A stretch of 64,000 bases of DNA from assembly GCF_012979235.1 (NCBI RefSeq), contig NZ_JAATWC010000001.1, positions 501,001 through 565,000 of the forward strand, given 5' to 3'. The notes beneath the pieces are model-generated. The model ran no database searches. It saw only the letters and a program-made list of their open reading frames with translations, and was not told the origin of the DNA. Positions 19,092-30,480 of this stretch are shown one piece after another; the first letter of the stretch is position 1; every line of letters begins with the position of its first letter. A program made the translations under genes and the position numbers. The DNA is from Dissulfurirhabdus thermomarina (lineage in GTDB: Bacteria; Desulfobacterota; Dissulfuribacteria; Dissulfuribacterales; Dissulfurirhabdaceae).

Positions 19092-20983
19092 GGCCGTCGC
19101 TCAGGGACGCGGGGCGGGTGCTCCTCCGCCTCAGGCAGCTCGATGTCAAGGCCCGGGAGGTCAACCGGCAGCGGTGCGAGGCCGCCTTCCTCTTCGTGCT
19201 CCTGTGCGTGGTCACCCTCGCGGCGCGGCTCTGGTACCTCCAGATCGTGAAGGGGACGGAGCTCCGGGCCCGGTCCGAGCACAACCGTGTCCGCCTGGTC
19301 CGGCTCCAGCCGCCCCGGGGCAAGCTGCTGGACCGCTCCGGGCGCCTGCTCGTGGGCAACCAGCCCTGTTTCAACGTCTGCCTCGTCCGGGAAGAGGCCA
19401 AGGACGTGGAGGACCTCCTCGGCCGGCTCTCCGTCCTGCTGGAGGAGCCGGTGGGTGCGCTCCGGGAGCGGCTCATCCTGGGGCGGCGGCTCCCCCTGTA
19501 CACGCCCATCGTCCTCAAGCGGGGCATCGACCGCGACACCCTGGCCCGCCTCGAACCCCGGCTCTTCCGGCTCCCGGGGGTGAGCGTGGAGGTGGAACCC
19601 CTGCGCAAGTACCCCCACGGCCGCCTGGCTTCCCATCTGCTCGGGTACCTCGCCGAGGTGAACGAGGCGGAACTGGCCAAGGGGATCTACCCGGGCGTGC
19701 GGCCGGGCGACCTCGTGGGGCGGGCCGGCGTGGAGGCCCAGTACCAGAAGGTGCTGTCGGGGCGGAGCGGGGTCCGGCGGGTGGAGGTGGACGCCACGGG
19801 GCGCCTGGCCCGCGTCCTCGACGAGACCCCGCCCCTGCCCGGCAGCGATCTCTTCCTGACCCTCGACCTCGATCTCCAGGAGGAGGCCGAGCGGGCCATG
19901 CGCGGGAAGGTGGGGGCGGTGGTGGCCCTCGACCCCCGCAACGGCTGCATCCGGGCCTTCACCAGCGTGCCCGAGTACGACCTCGAGCCCTTCGCCTGGG
20001 GCCTGACGCCCGCCCAGTGGCGGGCCTTGAACGACGCCCGGACCCGCCCCCTCCAGGACAAGGCCGTCCAGGGGCTCTATTCCCCCGGGTCCATCTTCAA
20101 GATCGTGGCGGCCGTCGCCGCGCTGGAGACGGGGCGCCTTGCGCCGCAGACCCGCCTGACCTGCACGGGGAGCTTCCGTCTGGGGCGCCGGGTCTTCCGG
20201 TGCTGGGACCGGCGGGGGCACGGGGAGCCGGACCTCTACGAGGCCCTGGTGGCCTCGTGCGACGTCTTCTTCTACCAGGCGGGGCTCATGGTGGGGGTGG
20301 ACGAGCTGGCCCGCTACGCCCGGGCCTTCGGGTTCGGGCGGGCCACCGGCATCGCCCTCGAGGACGAGAAGGCGGGCCTCGTCCCCGACCGGGCCTGGAA
20401 GCTCGAGCGCTACGGCAAGCCCTGGCAGGACGGGGAGACGGCCATCATGGCCATCGGGCAGGGCTTCACCCTGGTGACCCCGCTCCAGCTGGCGGAGATG
20501 ATCGCCGCCATCGCCAACGGGGGGACCTTCTACCGGCCCCTCTACGTGGACCGGGAGCGGTCGCCCTCCGGCCGGGTCCGGCCGGGGGACGCTCCCGAGG
20601 TGGTGGGCCGCCTGGATGTCCGGCCCGAGACCCTCCGGCTCGTCCGGCGGGCGCTCCGAGGCGTCGTGGCCGACGAGGAGGGGACGGGACACGCCTGCCG
20701 GCTCCCGGACGTGGCGGTGGCCGGGAAGACGGCCACCGTCCAGGTGGTGCAGCAGTCCAGGCGGGGCCAGCTCGAGGAGCTTCCCTGGAACCTCCGGGAT
20801 CATGCCATCTTCATCGCCTACGCCCCGGCCGAGGCGCCGGAGCTGGCGGTGGCGGTCCTGGTGGAGCACGGCGGGCACGGGGGCAGCGCGGCCGCCCCCA
20901 TCGCCCGGAGGCTCTTCGAGACCTGGTTCCGGGGCCGGCCCGGCGGGGAGGGCCGGGGCCGCGGGGACGGGGGGGCGACGTGA
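19088..20983 (+). CDS. mrdA: Penicillin-binding protein 2 (elongasome transpeptidase)
   Basis: Cell-wall transpeptidase with a single membrane anchor. The 631 residues contain a short cytoplasmic tail, an anchor near residues 35-52 (LFVLLCVVTLAARLWYL), a dimerisation domain starting with LQPPRGKLLDRSG, and the transpeptidase domain. SxxK is SPGSIFK, the second motif is SCDVFFYQ and the third is GKTATVQV, where KTA replaces the usual KTG. The frame is open further upstream, but ATG 19088 behind GGAGG fits the family. It ends on the rodA start (TGATG). Confidence 0.96.
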   Translation: MRPSLRDAGRVLLRLRQLDVKAREVNRQRCEAAFLFVLLCVVTLAARLWYLQIVKGTELRARSEHNRVRLVRLQPPRGKLLDRSGRLLVGNQPCFNVCLVREEAKDVEDLLGRLSVLLEEPVGALRERLILGRRLPLYTPIVLKRGIDRDTLARLEPRLFRLPGVSVEVEPLRKYPHGRLASHLLGYLAEVNEAELAKGIYPGVRPGDLVGRAGVEAQYQKVLSGRSGVRRVEVDATGRLARVLDETPPLPGSDLFLTLDLDLQEEAERAMRGKVGAVVALDPRNGCIRAFTSVPEYDLEPFAWGLTPAQWRALNDARTRPLQDKAVQGLYSPGSIFKIVAAVAALETGRLAPQTRLTCTGSFRLGRRVFRCWDRRGHGEPDLYEALVASCDVFFYQAGLMVGVDELARYARAFGFGRATGIALEDEKAGLVPDRAWKLERYGKPWQDGETAIMAIGQGFTLVTPLQLAEMIAAIANGGTFYRPLYVDRERSPSGRVRPGDAPEVVGRLDVRPETLRLVRRALRGVVADEEGTGHACRLPDVAVAGKTATVQVVQQSRRGQLEELPWNLRDHAIFIAYAPAEAPELAVAVLVEHGGHGGSAAAPIARRLFETWFRGRPGGEGRGRGDGGAT

Positions 20984-22065
20984 TGGACCGCCGGGTGTTC
21001 GCCCACGTGGACGGCTGGTTGCTCTTCGCCGCGTGCGGCCTGGCCTGCCTGGGGTTCGTGAACCTCCACAGCGCCAGCGTGGCCGCGGGCCATGCCTACC
21101 ACTGGCGCCAGCTCCAGTGGTTCTGCCTGGGGGCGGGGGGCGCCCTCGCCCTCTTCTGGATGGATTACCGGCTGCTGGCCGCCTACACGGCCCACCTCTA
21201 CCTCGGCACCGTGGCCCTCCTGGCCCTCGTCCTGGTGGCCGGGAAGGCGGTGGGCGGATCCCAGCGATGGCTCTCCCTTGGCTTCCTGAACTTCCAGCCC
21301 TCGGAACTGGCCAAGCTCACCCTGGTGGTGGTCCTGGCCAGCTACTTCTACAACGAACAGCACGAGACCTACCGGATCCGGGACCTGTGGCGCCCGGCCC
21401 TCTTGGTCCTGGTGCCGGCGGTCCTGGTCTACCTGGAACCGGATCTCGGGACAGCCATCCTCTACCTGGCCATCTTCGGGTCCATGGTCTTCCTGGCGAG
21501 GCTCCGGGCCTCCTCGGTGTTGATCCTCGCGGGGCTCGCCATGGTGGCCATGCCGCTGGTCTGGAAGCTGCTCAAGCCGTACCAGCGCCGGCGCATCGAG
21601 ACCTTTCTCAACCCGGAGAGCGATCCCCTTCACGCCGGCTACCACGTCCTCCAGTCCAAGATCGCCGTCGGGTCGGGCCAGGTCCTCGGCAAGGGCTACA
21701 TGGCGGGGACGCAGGCCCACCTCAACTTCCTGCCGGAGATCCACACGGACTTCGCCTTCTCGGTCTGGGCCGAGGAATGGGGCTTCGTGGGATCCCTGGT
21801 CATGCTGGTCCTCTTCACCCTCCTCCTCTACCGGGGGCTCCTGGCCGCGGCCGAGGCCAAGGACCGGTTCGGGGCCTTCCTCGCCTTCGGGATCACCGCC
21901 CTCTTCTTCTGGCAGTTCCTGATCAACGTGGGCATGGTCCTCGGGCTCATGCCGGTGGTGGGAATCCCGCTGCCCCTGGTGAGTTACGGGGGGTCCTCGG
22001 TCCTGGTTTCCCTGGCGGGGATCGGGCTGCTCCTCAACGTCCGGGCCCGGCGGTTCGTTTTTTGA
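20983..22065 (+). CDS. rodA: Peptidoglycan glycosyltransferase RodA
   Basis: SEDS-family polymerase making glycan strands with PBP2. The 360 residues have about ten membrane segments and the conserved blocks GGSQRWLSLG, FQPSELAKL, EPDLGTA, LPEIHTDFAFSVWAEEWG (the catalytic Asp loop region) and PLVSYGGSS. The start ATG 20983 shares a base with the mrdA stop. Last gene of the rod operon. Confidence 0.97.
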   Translation: MDRRVFAHVDGWLLFAACGLACLGFVNLHSASVAAGHAYHWRQLQWFCLGAGGALALFWMDYRLLAAYTAHLYLGTVALLALVLVAGKAVGGSQRWLSLGFLNFQPSELAKLTLVVVLASYFYNEQHETYRIRDLWRPALLVLVPAVLVYLEPDLGTAILYLAIFGSMVFLARLRASSVLILAGLAMVAMPLVWKLLKPYQRRRIETFLNPESDPLHAGYHVLQSKIAVGSGQVLGKGYMAGTQAHLNFLPEIHTDFAFSVWAEEWGFVGSLVMLVLFTLLLYRGLLAAAEAKDRFGAFLAFGITALFFWQFLINVGMVLGLMPVVGIPLPLVSYGGSSVLVSLAGIGLLLNVRARRFVF

Positions 22066-22092
22066 CGCCGGGCGGGTTTCGGCCGGGAGGCG

Positions 22093-22121
22093 TTGACACG
22101 CTGCGGCAAATAATGTAAAAG
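22093..22121 (+). promoter_or_regulatory. Probable promoter of the ATP synthase F1 operon
   Basis: A perfect TTGACA (22093-22098) is followed after 17 bases by TAAAAG (22116-22121), with an upstream TG. It opens a 100-base AT-rich stretch (22107-22205) that is striking in this GC-rich window and precedes the first b-subunit gene by 95 bases. The long leader holds a poly-A/T tract but no clear structure. Confidence 0.6.
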
Positions 22122-22215
22122 CATCAGACAGTAATTTCTGAATGGGGCTTCATTTTTTATAACTGACTGAAAAAACAACAAATAAAAAATCGCCACGGAC
22201 AACCGAGGACGCCAG

Positions 22216-22641
22216 ATGATAGATCTAGACATTTCCCTGTGGATCGAGCTCGTCTCCATGCTGGTGTTGATGTTCCTCCTGAACGCCATGCTCTACAAGC
22301 CGATCCGGCGCCTGCTCGAGGAGCGGGAGGCCCGGATGGCCGCCATCCGGAGCGACGTCGAGAAGTTCCGCCGGAACGCCGAGCAGCTCCTGGCCGACTA
22401 CAGCCGCAAGCTCGACGAGGCGCGCCGGTCCGGCCTGGCGGAGCGGGAAGGGCGCAAGAAGGAGGCCCGGGAGGAGGAACGCCGGCTGCTCGAGACCAGC
22501 GCCAAGGAGACCGAGGTGCGCAAGCAGCAGATGCTCACCGAGCTTCATGCCCAGATCGGCAAGGCGCGCGAGGAGCTTCGGGCCCAGGTGGAGAACTTCG
22601 CGGCGGAGATCGCGCAGAAGTTGCTGGGGAGGGCCGTTTGA
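22216..22641 (+). CDS. atpF': ATP synthase FO subunit b'
   Basis: First of two b-type stator subunits (141 residues). One N-terminal membrane helix (about 8-25) containing ELVSMLVLMFLLNAMLYKPI is followed by a long charged helix, the peripheral stalk. Two different b genes in tandem form a heterodimeric stalk in many Deltaproteobacteria, cyanobacteria and chloroplasts. The stop overlaps the next start by one base (TGATG). Confidence 0.92.
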   Translation: MIDLDISLWIELVSMLVLMFLLNAMLYKPIRRLLEEREARMAAIRSDVEKFRRNAEQLLADYSRKLDEARRSGLAEREGRKKEAREEERRLLETSAKETEVRKQQMLTELHAQIGKAREELRAQVENFAAEIAQKLLGRAV

Positions 22642-23327
22642 TGAGACGCAATGGGTTCCGGGCGGCCGCGGCCGCCCTGGTGACGTTGGTGGGGCTGGTG
22701 CTGTTGCTGCCGGTGGCTTGGCCGGCGGCGGGCGTTGCGGTCGGCGGGCACGGCGTGGCCCTGGCCGCGGAGCACGAGGCCGGGGTCGTGGACGTGGAGA
22801 CCCATGGCGAGGCGGCGGGCCACGGCGAGGGGCACCACGGTGTCACCCACTCGCAGCTCATGAACTTCATCTGGCACTGCCTGAACTTCGCCATCATGGT
22901 GGTGGTGCTGGTCCACTTCCTCCGCAAGCCCATTACGGAGTCTCTCCGGGGTCGGCGGGAGGGGATCCGCCAGGCCTTCGAGGATCTCGAGGCCAAGCGG
23001 GTCGAGGCGGAGCGGCAGTACGCCGAGTACGAGCGGCGCCTGGCCAACATGGAAGAAGAGGCGGCGCGGATCCGGCAGGCCTTCGTGGAGCAGGGCCAGG
23101 CGGAGAAGGAGAAGATCGTCGCGCAGGCCCGGGAGGCCGCCGAGCGGATCCGGGCCCAGGCGGAATTCTACGTCCAGCAGGAACTCGCCAAGGCGCGTCA
23201 GCAGCTCCAGGCCGAGGTCGCCGACATGGCGGTGCGGATGGCCGAGGAGCTGGTCCGGAAGAACCTGACCCCGGAGGACCACCGGCGCCTCATCTCTGAC
23301 TATCTGGAAAGGGTGGTGCAGAATTGA
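22641..23327 (+). CDS. atpF: ATP synthase FO subunit b
   Basis: Second b-type subunit, longer than usual (228 residues) because of an N-terminal signal-like hydrophobic segment (about 8-35) and a His-rich stretch near residues 55-72 (HGEAAGHGEGHHGVTH) before the true membrane helix (about 78-95, FIWHCLNFAIMVVVLVHFL). The rest is the charged stalk helix. The N-terminal segment is probably a cleaved signal peptide, which would leave a His-rich tail outside the membrane. The stop overlaps the atpH start. Confidence 0.92.
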   Translation: MRRNGFRAAAAALVTLVGLVLLLPVAWPAAGVAVGGHGVALAAEHEAGVVDVETHGEAAGHGEGHHGVTHSQLMNFIWHCLNFAIMVVVLVHFLRKPITESLRGRREGIRQAFEDLEAKRVEAERQYAEYERRLANMEEEAARIRQAFVEQGQAEKEKIVAQAREAAERIRAQAEFYVQQELAKARQQLQAEVADMAVRMAEELVRKNLTPEDHRRLISDYLERVVQN

Positions 23328-23874
23328 TTAGCACGGTCGTTGCCCGACGGTATGCCAAGGCCCTCTTCGCCATCGCGAAGGAGGAGGGGACCCTGGAGGA
23401 GATGTACCGGGTCCTCGGCGAGATCCACGGTTTTCTCGCCGACAGCCCCGAGGTGGAGGCGGCGCTCTCCAGCCCGGTGCTGCCCATGGAACTCAAGCAC
23501 AAGGCCGTCCAGGAGATCATCAAGGCCTTCGGGGTCCAGGGGACGCTGGCCCGCTTCCTCGAGCTCCTGGTGGATCGGCGCCGGATCCAGCACCTGGGCC
23601 TCATCGCCGAGTGCTACCAGGAGCTGATGGACGAAGAGATGAACGTCGTCAGGGCGGTGGTCCGCACGGCGGTGCCGCTGCCCGACGATCTCAAGGCACG
23701 GGTATCCGAGGCCCTTGCACGCGTGAGCGGCAAGGAGGTCAAGCTCGAGCTCCGGGAAGATCCTTCCGTCATTGCGGGCGTGGTCGCGCAGATCGGCGAC
23801 AAGGTCTTGGACGGGAGCATCGCGAGCCAGCTGCAGGGCTTCAAAGAATCCATCGAGAGGGGTGAGCTGGGATA

Positions 23875-23875
<1 letters not shown>
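23324..23875 (+). CDS. atpH: ATP synthase F1 subunit delta
   Basis: Stator subunit joining the b dimer to the alpha3beta3 head (183 residues). The start [14 protein letters not shown] and the end [21 protein letters not shown] are typical. It has no ATG start: the best start is TTG 23324 inside the atpF stop (TTGA), which suggests coupled, low-efficiency initiation. It ends on the atpA ATG (TAATG). Confidence 0.95.
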
Positions 23876-25398
<1,523 letters not shown>

Positions 25399-25411
25399 GG
25401 ACCCGACCGCC

Positions 25412-26290
25412 ATGGCTGCGCTGAAGGACATCAAGATCAAGATCACCGGGGTCAAGAAGACCCAGCAGATCACCAAGGCCATGAACATGGTGGCCGCGGC
25501 GAAGTTGCGGGGCGCCCAGGCCCGCATGGAAGACTTTCGGCCCTACGCCGACAAGTTCCGGGCCGTCATGGGGGATCTCGCCGGGGGGGCCAGTTCCAAC
25601 GCCTTCCCGCTGATGGCCGTCCGGGAGGTCCGAAAGGTCCTCCTGGTGCTCATCTCCTCCGACCGCGGCCTCTGCGGGGCCTTCAACACCAACCTCATCC
25701 ATACGGCAGAGAAATTCCTGGCGGCCCAGGAGGAGCAGGGCCGCGAGGTGGCCCTGGTGTGTGTGGGGCGCAAGGGGGCCGCCTACTTCGGGAAGAGCCG
25801 TTTCCCGGTGGTCTCCAAGACCATCGACGTCATGGGCAACGTCCAGATGTTCAACGCCCGGCAGGTGGCCCAGGAGGTGATCCGGCTCTTCCTGGAAGAG
25901 GCCGCCGACGAGGTCCATCTCCTCTTCAGCCGGTTCGTCAACCCGGCCGTCCAGCGGCCCACGGTGCAGCGGCTTCTGCCCATCACCAGCGAGGGGCTCG
26001 GCGAAGGCGGCGGAGAGGAGGGGCCGGCCGCGGCCTACACCTACGAGCCGGAGCCGGAACGGATCCTGAACCAGCTCATGCCCATGTACGTGAACGTGCA
26101 GCTCATGCACGCCATGCTGGAGACGGCCGCCAGCGAGCAGGGCGCCCGGATGACCGCCATGGACAACGCGACCCGGGCGTGCAAGGACATGATCGACAGC
26201 CTCTCCCTGGTGTACAACAAGGCCCGGCAGGCCGCCATCACCACGGAACTCATGGACATCGTGGGCGGCGCCGAGGCACTCAAGGGATGA
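25412..26290 (+). CDS. atpG: ATP synthase F1 subunit gamma
   Basis: Central rotor shaft of F1 (292 residues). The N-terminal helix ITGVKKTQQITKAMNMVAAAKL and the C-terminal helix SEQGARMTAMDNATRACKDMI form the coiled-coil shaft; SSDRGLCGAFNTN is the conserved Rossmann segment. Lies 13 bases after atpA. Confidence 0.97.
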   Translation: MAALKDIKIKITGVKKTQQITKAMNMVAAAKLRGAQARMEDFRPYADKFRAVMGDLAGGASSNAFPLMAVREVRKVLLVLISSDRGLCGAFNTNLIHTAEKFLAAQEEQGREVALVCVGRKGAAYFGKSRFPVVSKTIDVMGNVQMFNARQVAQEVIRLFLEEAADEVHLLFSRFVNPAVQRPTVQRLLPITSEGLGEGGGEEGPAAAYTYEPEPERILNQLMPMYVNVQLMHAMLETAASEQGARMTAMDNATRACKDMIDSLSLVYNKARQAAITTELMDIVGGAEALKG

Positions 26291-26323
26291 CGGGCGGCGA
26301 CGGCAGCGTCGCAGGAAATCTGA

Positions 26324-27784
<1,461 letters not shown>

Positions 27785-27861
27785 CCCCCGGCAATCCCAG
27801 AGAGGAGGCCGGCCGGCGCATGGCCCTGGATCGGGCGCCGGGCGTCGGCGGTTGAGGAGAT

Positions 27862-28278
27862 ATGGCGAACCGAATACTGCTGGAAGTGGTGACACCCACG
27901 AAGTCGGTCCTGAGTGAAGAGGTCGAGCTGGTGACCGCGCCGGGTGCGGAGGGGACCTTCGGCGTCATGGCCAACCATGCGCCCTTGCTCGCCACCCTTC
28001 GCGCTGGCGAGATGCGCTATGCCTCCGGTGGGGGGGCGGTCCGGCTGGCCATCAGCGGCGGCTTTTGCGAGATATCCAACAACCGGATGACCGTCCTGGC
28101 GGAATCGGCCGAAAGGGCCGAAGAGATCGACGTCGAGCGGGCGCTTCGCGCCAAGGAGCGCGCCGAGCGGCGACTCCAGGAGGCGGCCGCCCAGCGGGAG
28201 CGGATCGACGTGGCCCGCGCCCAGGCGGCGCTCACCCGGGCCCTGACCCGTCTCAAGGTGGCGCAGCGGCAGGAATAG
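27862..28278 (+). CDS. atpC: ATP synthase F1 subunit epsilon
   Basis: Rotor subunit of 138 residues that contacts gamma and the c ring and can inhibit ATP hydrolysis. N-terminal beta sandwich (PGAEGTFGVMANHAPLL) and two C-terminal helices. Last gene of the F1 operon, followed by a strong terminator. Confidence 0.95.
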   Translation: MANRILLEVVTPTKSVLSEEVELVTAPGAEGTFGVMANHAPLLATLRAGEMRYASGGGAVRLAISGGFCEISNNRMTVLAESAERAEEIDVERALRAKERAERRLQEAAAQRERIDVARAQAALTRALTRLKVAQRQE

Positions 28279-28311
28279 TTGCGGCGGCCCGAGGGCATCC
28301 GTTAATCTTAT

Positions 28312-28349
28312 CGGGGCGGCCAGGGATCCTGGCCGGCCCCGTTTTTTTT
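28312..28349 (+). terminator. Rho-independent terminator of the ATP synthase F1 operon
   Basis: A 13-base arm CGGGGCGGCCAGG (28312-28324), loop GAT and a pairing arm with one bulged G (28328-28341) are followed by eight T residues. It separates atpC from the glmU-like gene. Confidence 0.92.
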
Positions 28350-28362
28350 GAGGAGGCGTTCC

Positions 28363-29373
28363 ATGGGCGCATGCGAGGCACGGGGCACGGGGCCCGGGTG
28401 GGCCGCGGTGGTGCTGGCCGCCGGGCAGGGGACGCGCATGCGCTCGAACCTGCCGAAGGTCCTCCATCCCCTGCTGGGCCGCCCCCTGGTGCTCCACGTC
28501 CTGACGGCCCTCCAGGATCTCGCGGTGGACCGCGTGGTGGTGGTGGTGGGACACGGGGCCGACGCCGTGCGGGAGGTGCTGGGCGGTCTCCCGGTCTCGG
28601 TGGCGGTCCAGGAGGCGCAGCTCGGGACGGCCCACGCCGTGGCCGCGGCCCGGCCCTGCCTCGAGGACTGGCGGGGCCCCGTGCTCATCCTCTGCGGGGA
28701 CACCCCCCTGGTCCGGCCCGAGACGCTCGGGGCCTTCATGGCGGCCCACCTGGAGGGGGGGCGGACCCTGTCGGTCCTGACCGCCCGGGTGGCGGACCCC
28801 GCCGGGTACGGGCGGATCCTCCGGTCCGGGGAGGGCGGGCGGCTCGTGCGCATCGTGGAAGAGCGGGACGCCGGGGCCGCGGAACGGGCCGTCGACGAGA
28901 TCAATACCGGGATCTATGCCGTGGAGTCGGGGTTCCTCTTCAGGGCCTTGTCCGCGGTCCGGCCCGAAAACGCCCAGGGCGAGTACTACCTCACGGATAT
29001 CGTGGAGATCGGCGTGGCCTCCGGCATGGATGTCGACGGGGAGCCCCTGGCCTCTGCCGAGGAGGCCCTCGGGGTGAACAGCCGGGCGGAGCTGGCGCGG
29101 GCCGAGGCGGTCCTTCTCCGGCGCCTGCGGCGCCGCTGGATGGACTCCGGGGTCAGCTTCGAGCTCGCCGAGAGCGTCTACCTGGAGCCCACCGTGGAGT
29201 TGGAGGCCGACGTGGTGGTCGGCCCCCACGCCGTGCTTCGCGGGCGGACCCGGGTGGGGGCGGGCGCGCGCATCGGCCCCTTCGCCCTGCTCCAGGACGC
29301 GGAGGTGCCCGGGGGGGCGGAGGTGCCGCCCTTCTCGCACCTCGTGGGCAGGTGCCGGGCGGCCGGGGGCTGA
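28363..29373 (+). CDS. Shortened GlmU-like UDP-N-acetylglucosamine pyrophosphorylase
   Basis: The N-terminal half is a complete GlmU-type uridyltransferase: VVLAAGQGTRMRSNLPKVLHPL, QLGTAHAV, LCGDTPLV and EINTGIYAV. The C-terminal left-handed beta-helix is cut to about 60 residues with four or so hexapeptide turns, giving 336 residues instead of the usual 450-460. The acetyltransferase active site of GlmU is absent. It should therefore make UDP-GlcNAc from GlcNAc-1-phosphate only, and the cell would need another source of acetylation. ATG 28363 follows AGGAGG. No frameshift remnant is visible downstream. Confidence 0.85.
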   Translation: MGACEARGTGPGWAAVVLAAGQGTRMRSNLPKVLHPLLGRPLVLHVLTALQDLAVDRVVVVVGHGADAVREVLGGLPVSVAVQEAQLGTAHAVAAARPCLEDWRGPVLILCGDTPLVRPETLGAFMAAHLEGGRTLSVLTARVADPAGYGRILRSGEGGRLVRIVEERDAGAAERAVDEINTGIYAVESGFLFRALSAVRPENAQGEYYLTDIVEIGVASGMDVDGEPLASAEEALGVNSRAELARAEAVLLRRLRRRWMDSGVSFELAESVYLEPTVELEADVVVGPHAVLRGRTRVGAGARIGPFALLQDAEVPGGAEVPPFSHLVGRCRAAGG

Positions 29374-29496
29374 AGGCGGCGTTTCCTGCCCGCCGGATGA
29401 CGCCTTGCGGGGCACCCGGAGGGCGGGCCGCACCGCGCGGCGCGGGTTTGCCAGGACCGACGGCAACAACTATCATGAAGATTCCAGGAGAAGGCC

Positions 29497-29763
29497 ATGG
29501 AGAGCGAGGAATTTCGAATCCTTGAGGAAAAGGTGGAGCAGCTCCTCCACCTGTGCGGGCAGTTGCGGATCGAGCGGGAGGACTACCGGCGGCGGGCCGA
29601 GGAGATGGGGGGCCGTCTCGCCGACCTCGAGCAGGAGGTCCAGCAGTTGCGGGGGGAGCGTTCGGCGGTTCGCGACCGGGTTTCGGCGCTCATCGCCAAG
29701 ATCGACCAGTTGACCGGGGAGGGCCGCGCCGAGGCGCCGGCCCCCGAGCGGGAAGGCCCCTAA
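29497..29763 (+). CDS. zapB: ZapB-like coiled-coil cell division protein
   Basis: Small (88 residues) almost fully helical coiled-coil protein, beginning MESEEFRILEEKVEQLL and carrying heptad-like leucines to about residue 72. The call rests on size, coiled-coil character and position directly before zapA, where ZapB-type genes are often found in this group. ZapB bridges ZapA-decorated FtsZ rings to other division factors. Confidence 0.75.
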   Translation: MESEEFRILEEKVEQLLHLCGQLRIEREDYRRRAEEMGGRLADLEQEVQQLRGERSAVRDRVSALIAKIDQLTGEGRAEAPAPEREGP

Positions 29764-29772
29764 GGATCGCCG

Positions 29773-30093
29773 ATGCCCGACGGCCGGCCAGCAGACCCCG
29801 GGACCGTGGTCCTGGAGCTCTTCGGCCAGGTCTACCATCTCAGGGCCGAGGCCGAGGACGTGGACATCCGGGAGGTCGTGGCCCATGTCCGCGAGAAGGT
29901 GGCGGAACAGGAAAGGTTGCACCCGGGCCTGCCGCCGCATAAACTGATGGTGCTGACGGTGCTGACCCTGGCCAAGGAACTGGTGCAGGTACGGGCCCGG
30001 GCGGAGCGGCTGGAGGCGGTGGTCTCGGACAAGGCCCGCCACCTGGCGGCCCAGATCGACGCCGTGGTGAAGGTGACCGAGACCGCCAAGTAA
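29773..30093 (+). CDS. zapA: Cell division protein ZapA
   Basis: FtsZ-ring stabilising protein (106 residues). N-terminal strands VVLELFGQVYHLRAEAED, then DIREVVAHVREKVAE and the long C-terminal helix KLMVLTVLTLAKELVQVRA typical of ZapA, with a basic tail. Lies 10 bases after the zapB-like gene and 50 bases before the 6S RNA, the usual zapA - 6S RNA arrangement. Confidence 0.9.
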   Translation: MPDGRPADPGTVVLELFGQVYHLRAEAEDVDIREVVAHVREKVAEQERLHPGLPPHKLMVLTVLTLAKELVQVRARAERLEAVVSDKARHLAAQIDAVVKVTETAK

Positions 30094-30143
30094 GGCGGCG
30101 GCTCCCGCCCGGAAGGGCCCTGGCGGAGGCCGCGGGAAAATTT

Positions 30144-30315
30144 CCCTGCCCTGTTGGTGATCGACGGGATGTTTGTTGAGCCAACATCATTGAACCGGGG
30201 ACTTCCTCTCCCCGTCGCCGGGAAGGCGCCACGGCGCCGTCCCAAGCGGCGTGGACGAAATCCCCACCTGGCTTCCAGAGGTTCAATGGACCCCGGAGAC
30301 ACGGCATGGGCGGGG
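30144..30315 (+). ncRNA. ssrS: 6S RNA
   Basis: About 172 bases between zapA and rny with the marks of 6S RNA, the RNA that mimics an open promoter and binds sigma-70 RNA polymerase. A closing stem pairs CCCTGCCC (30144-30151) with GGGCGGGG (30308-30315). The right half contains CACCTGG, GAGGTTCAATGG and ACGGCATGGG in the order seen in E. coli 6S (CACCT, GGTTCAAGG, GCGGCATC). Location after zapA is the classical one. Ends are estimated from the closing stem. Confidence 0.8.
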
Positions 30316-30320
30316 GTTCA

Positions 30321-30480
30321 GCTTGATGTGGCCTCGTAGAGAGGCCTCTGAGTGGGTGGTTCAGCGGGAATCGCCAGATGCAAGGCGCGAGGATGTCGAG
30401 GGAGGAGGCGTGTTCTACGGTACGCCGCCGAGACATCCGAAGCCACGCGGTAGTCGGCGCATTCTTGCGGTGCCATCGGC
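30321..30480 (+). repeat. Imperfect inverted-repeat element, copy 1
   Basis: Starts GCTTGATG and shares with copy 2 (48757-48925) the blocks GGCCTCTGAGTGG and a 32-base core (30369-30400 here, 48805-48836 there) with only three differences. The right end GGCG...GGTGCCATC mirrors the left end only imperfectly, so this copy is more decayed. No coding sequence. It resembles a small non-autonomous mobile or palindromic element. Confidence 0.7.
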
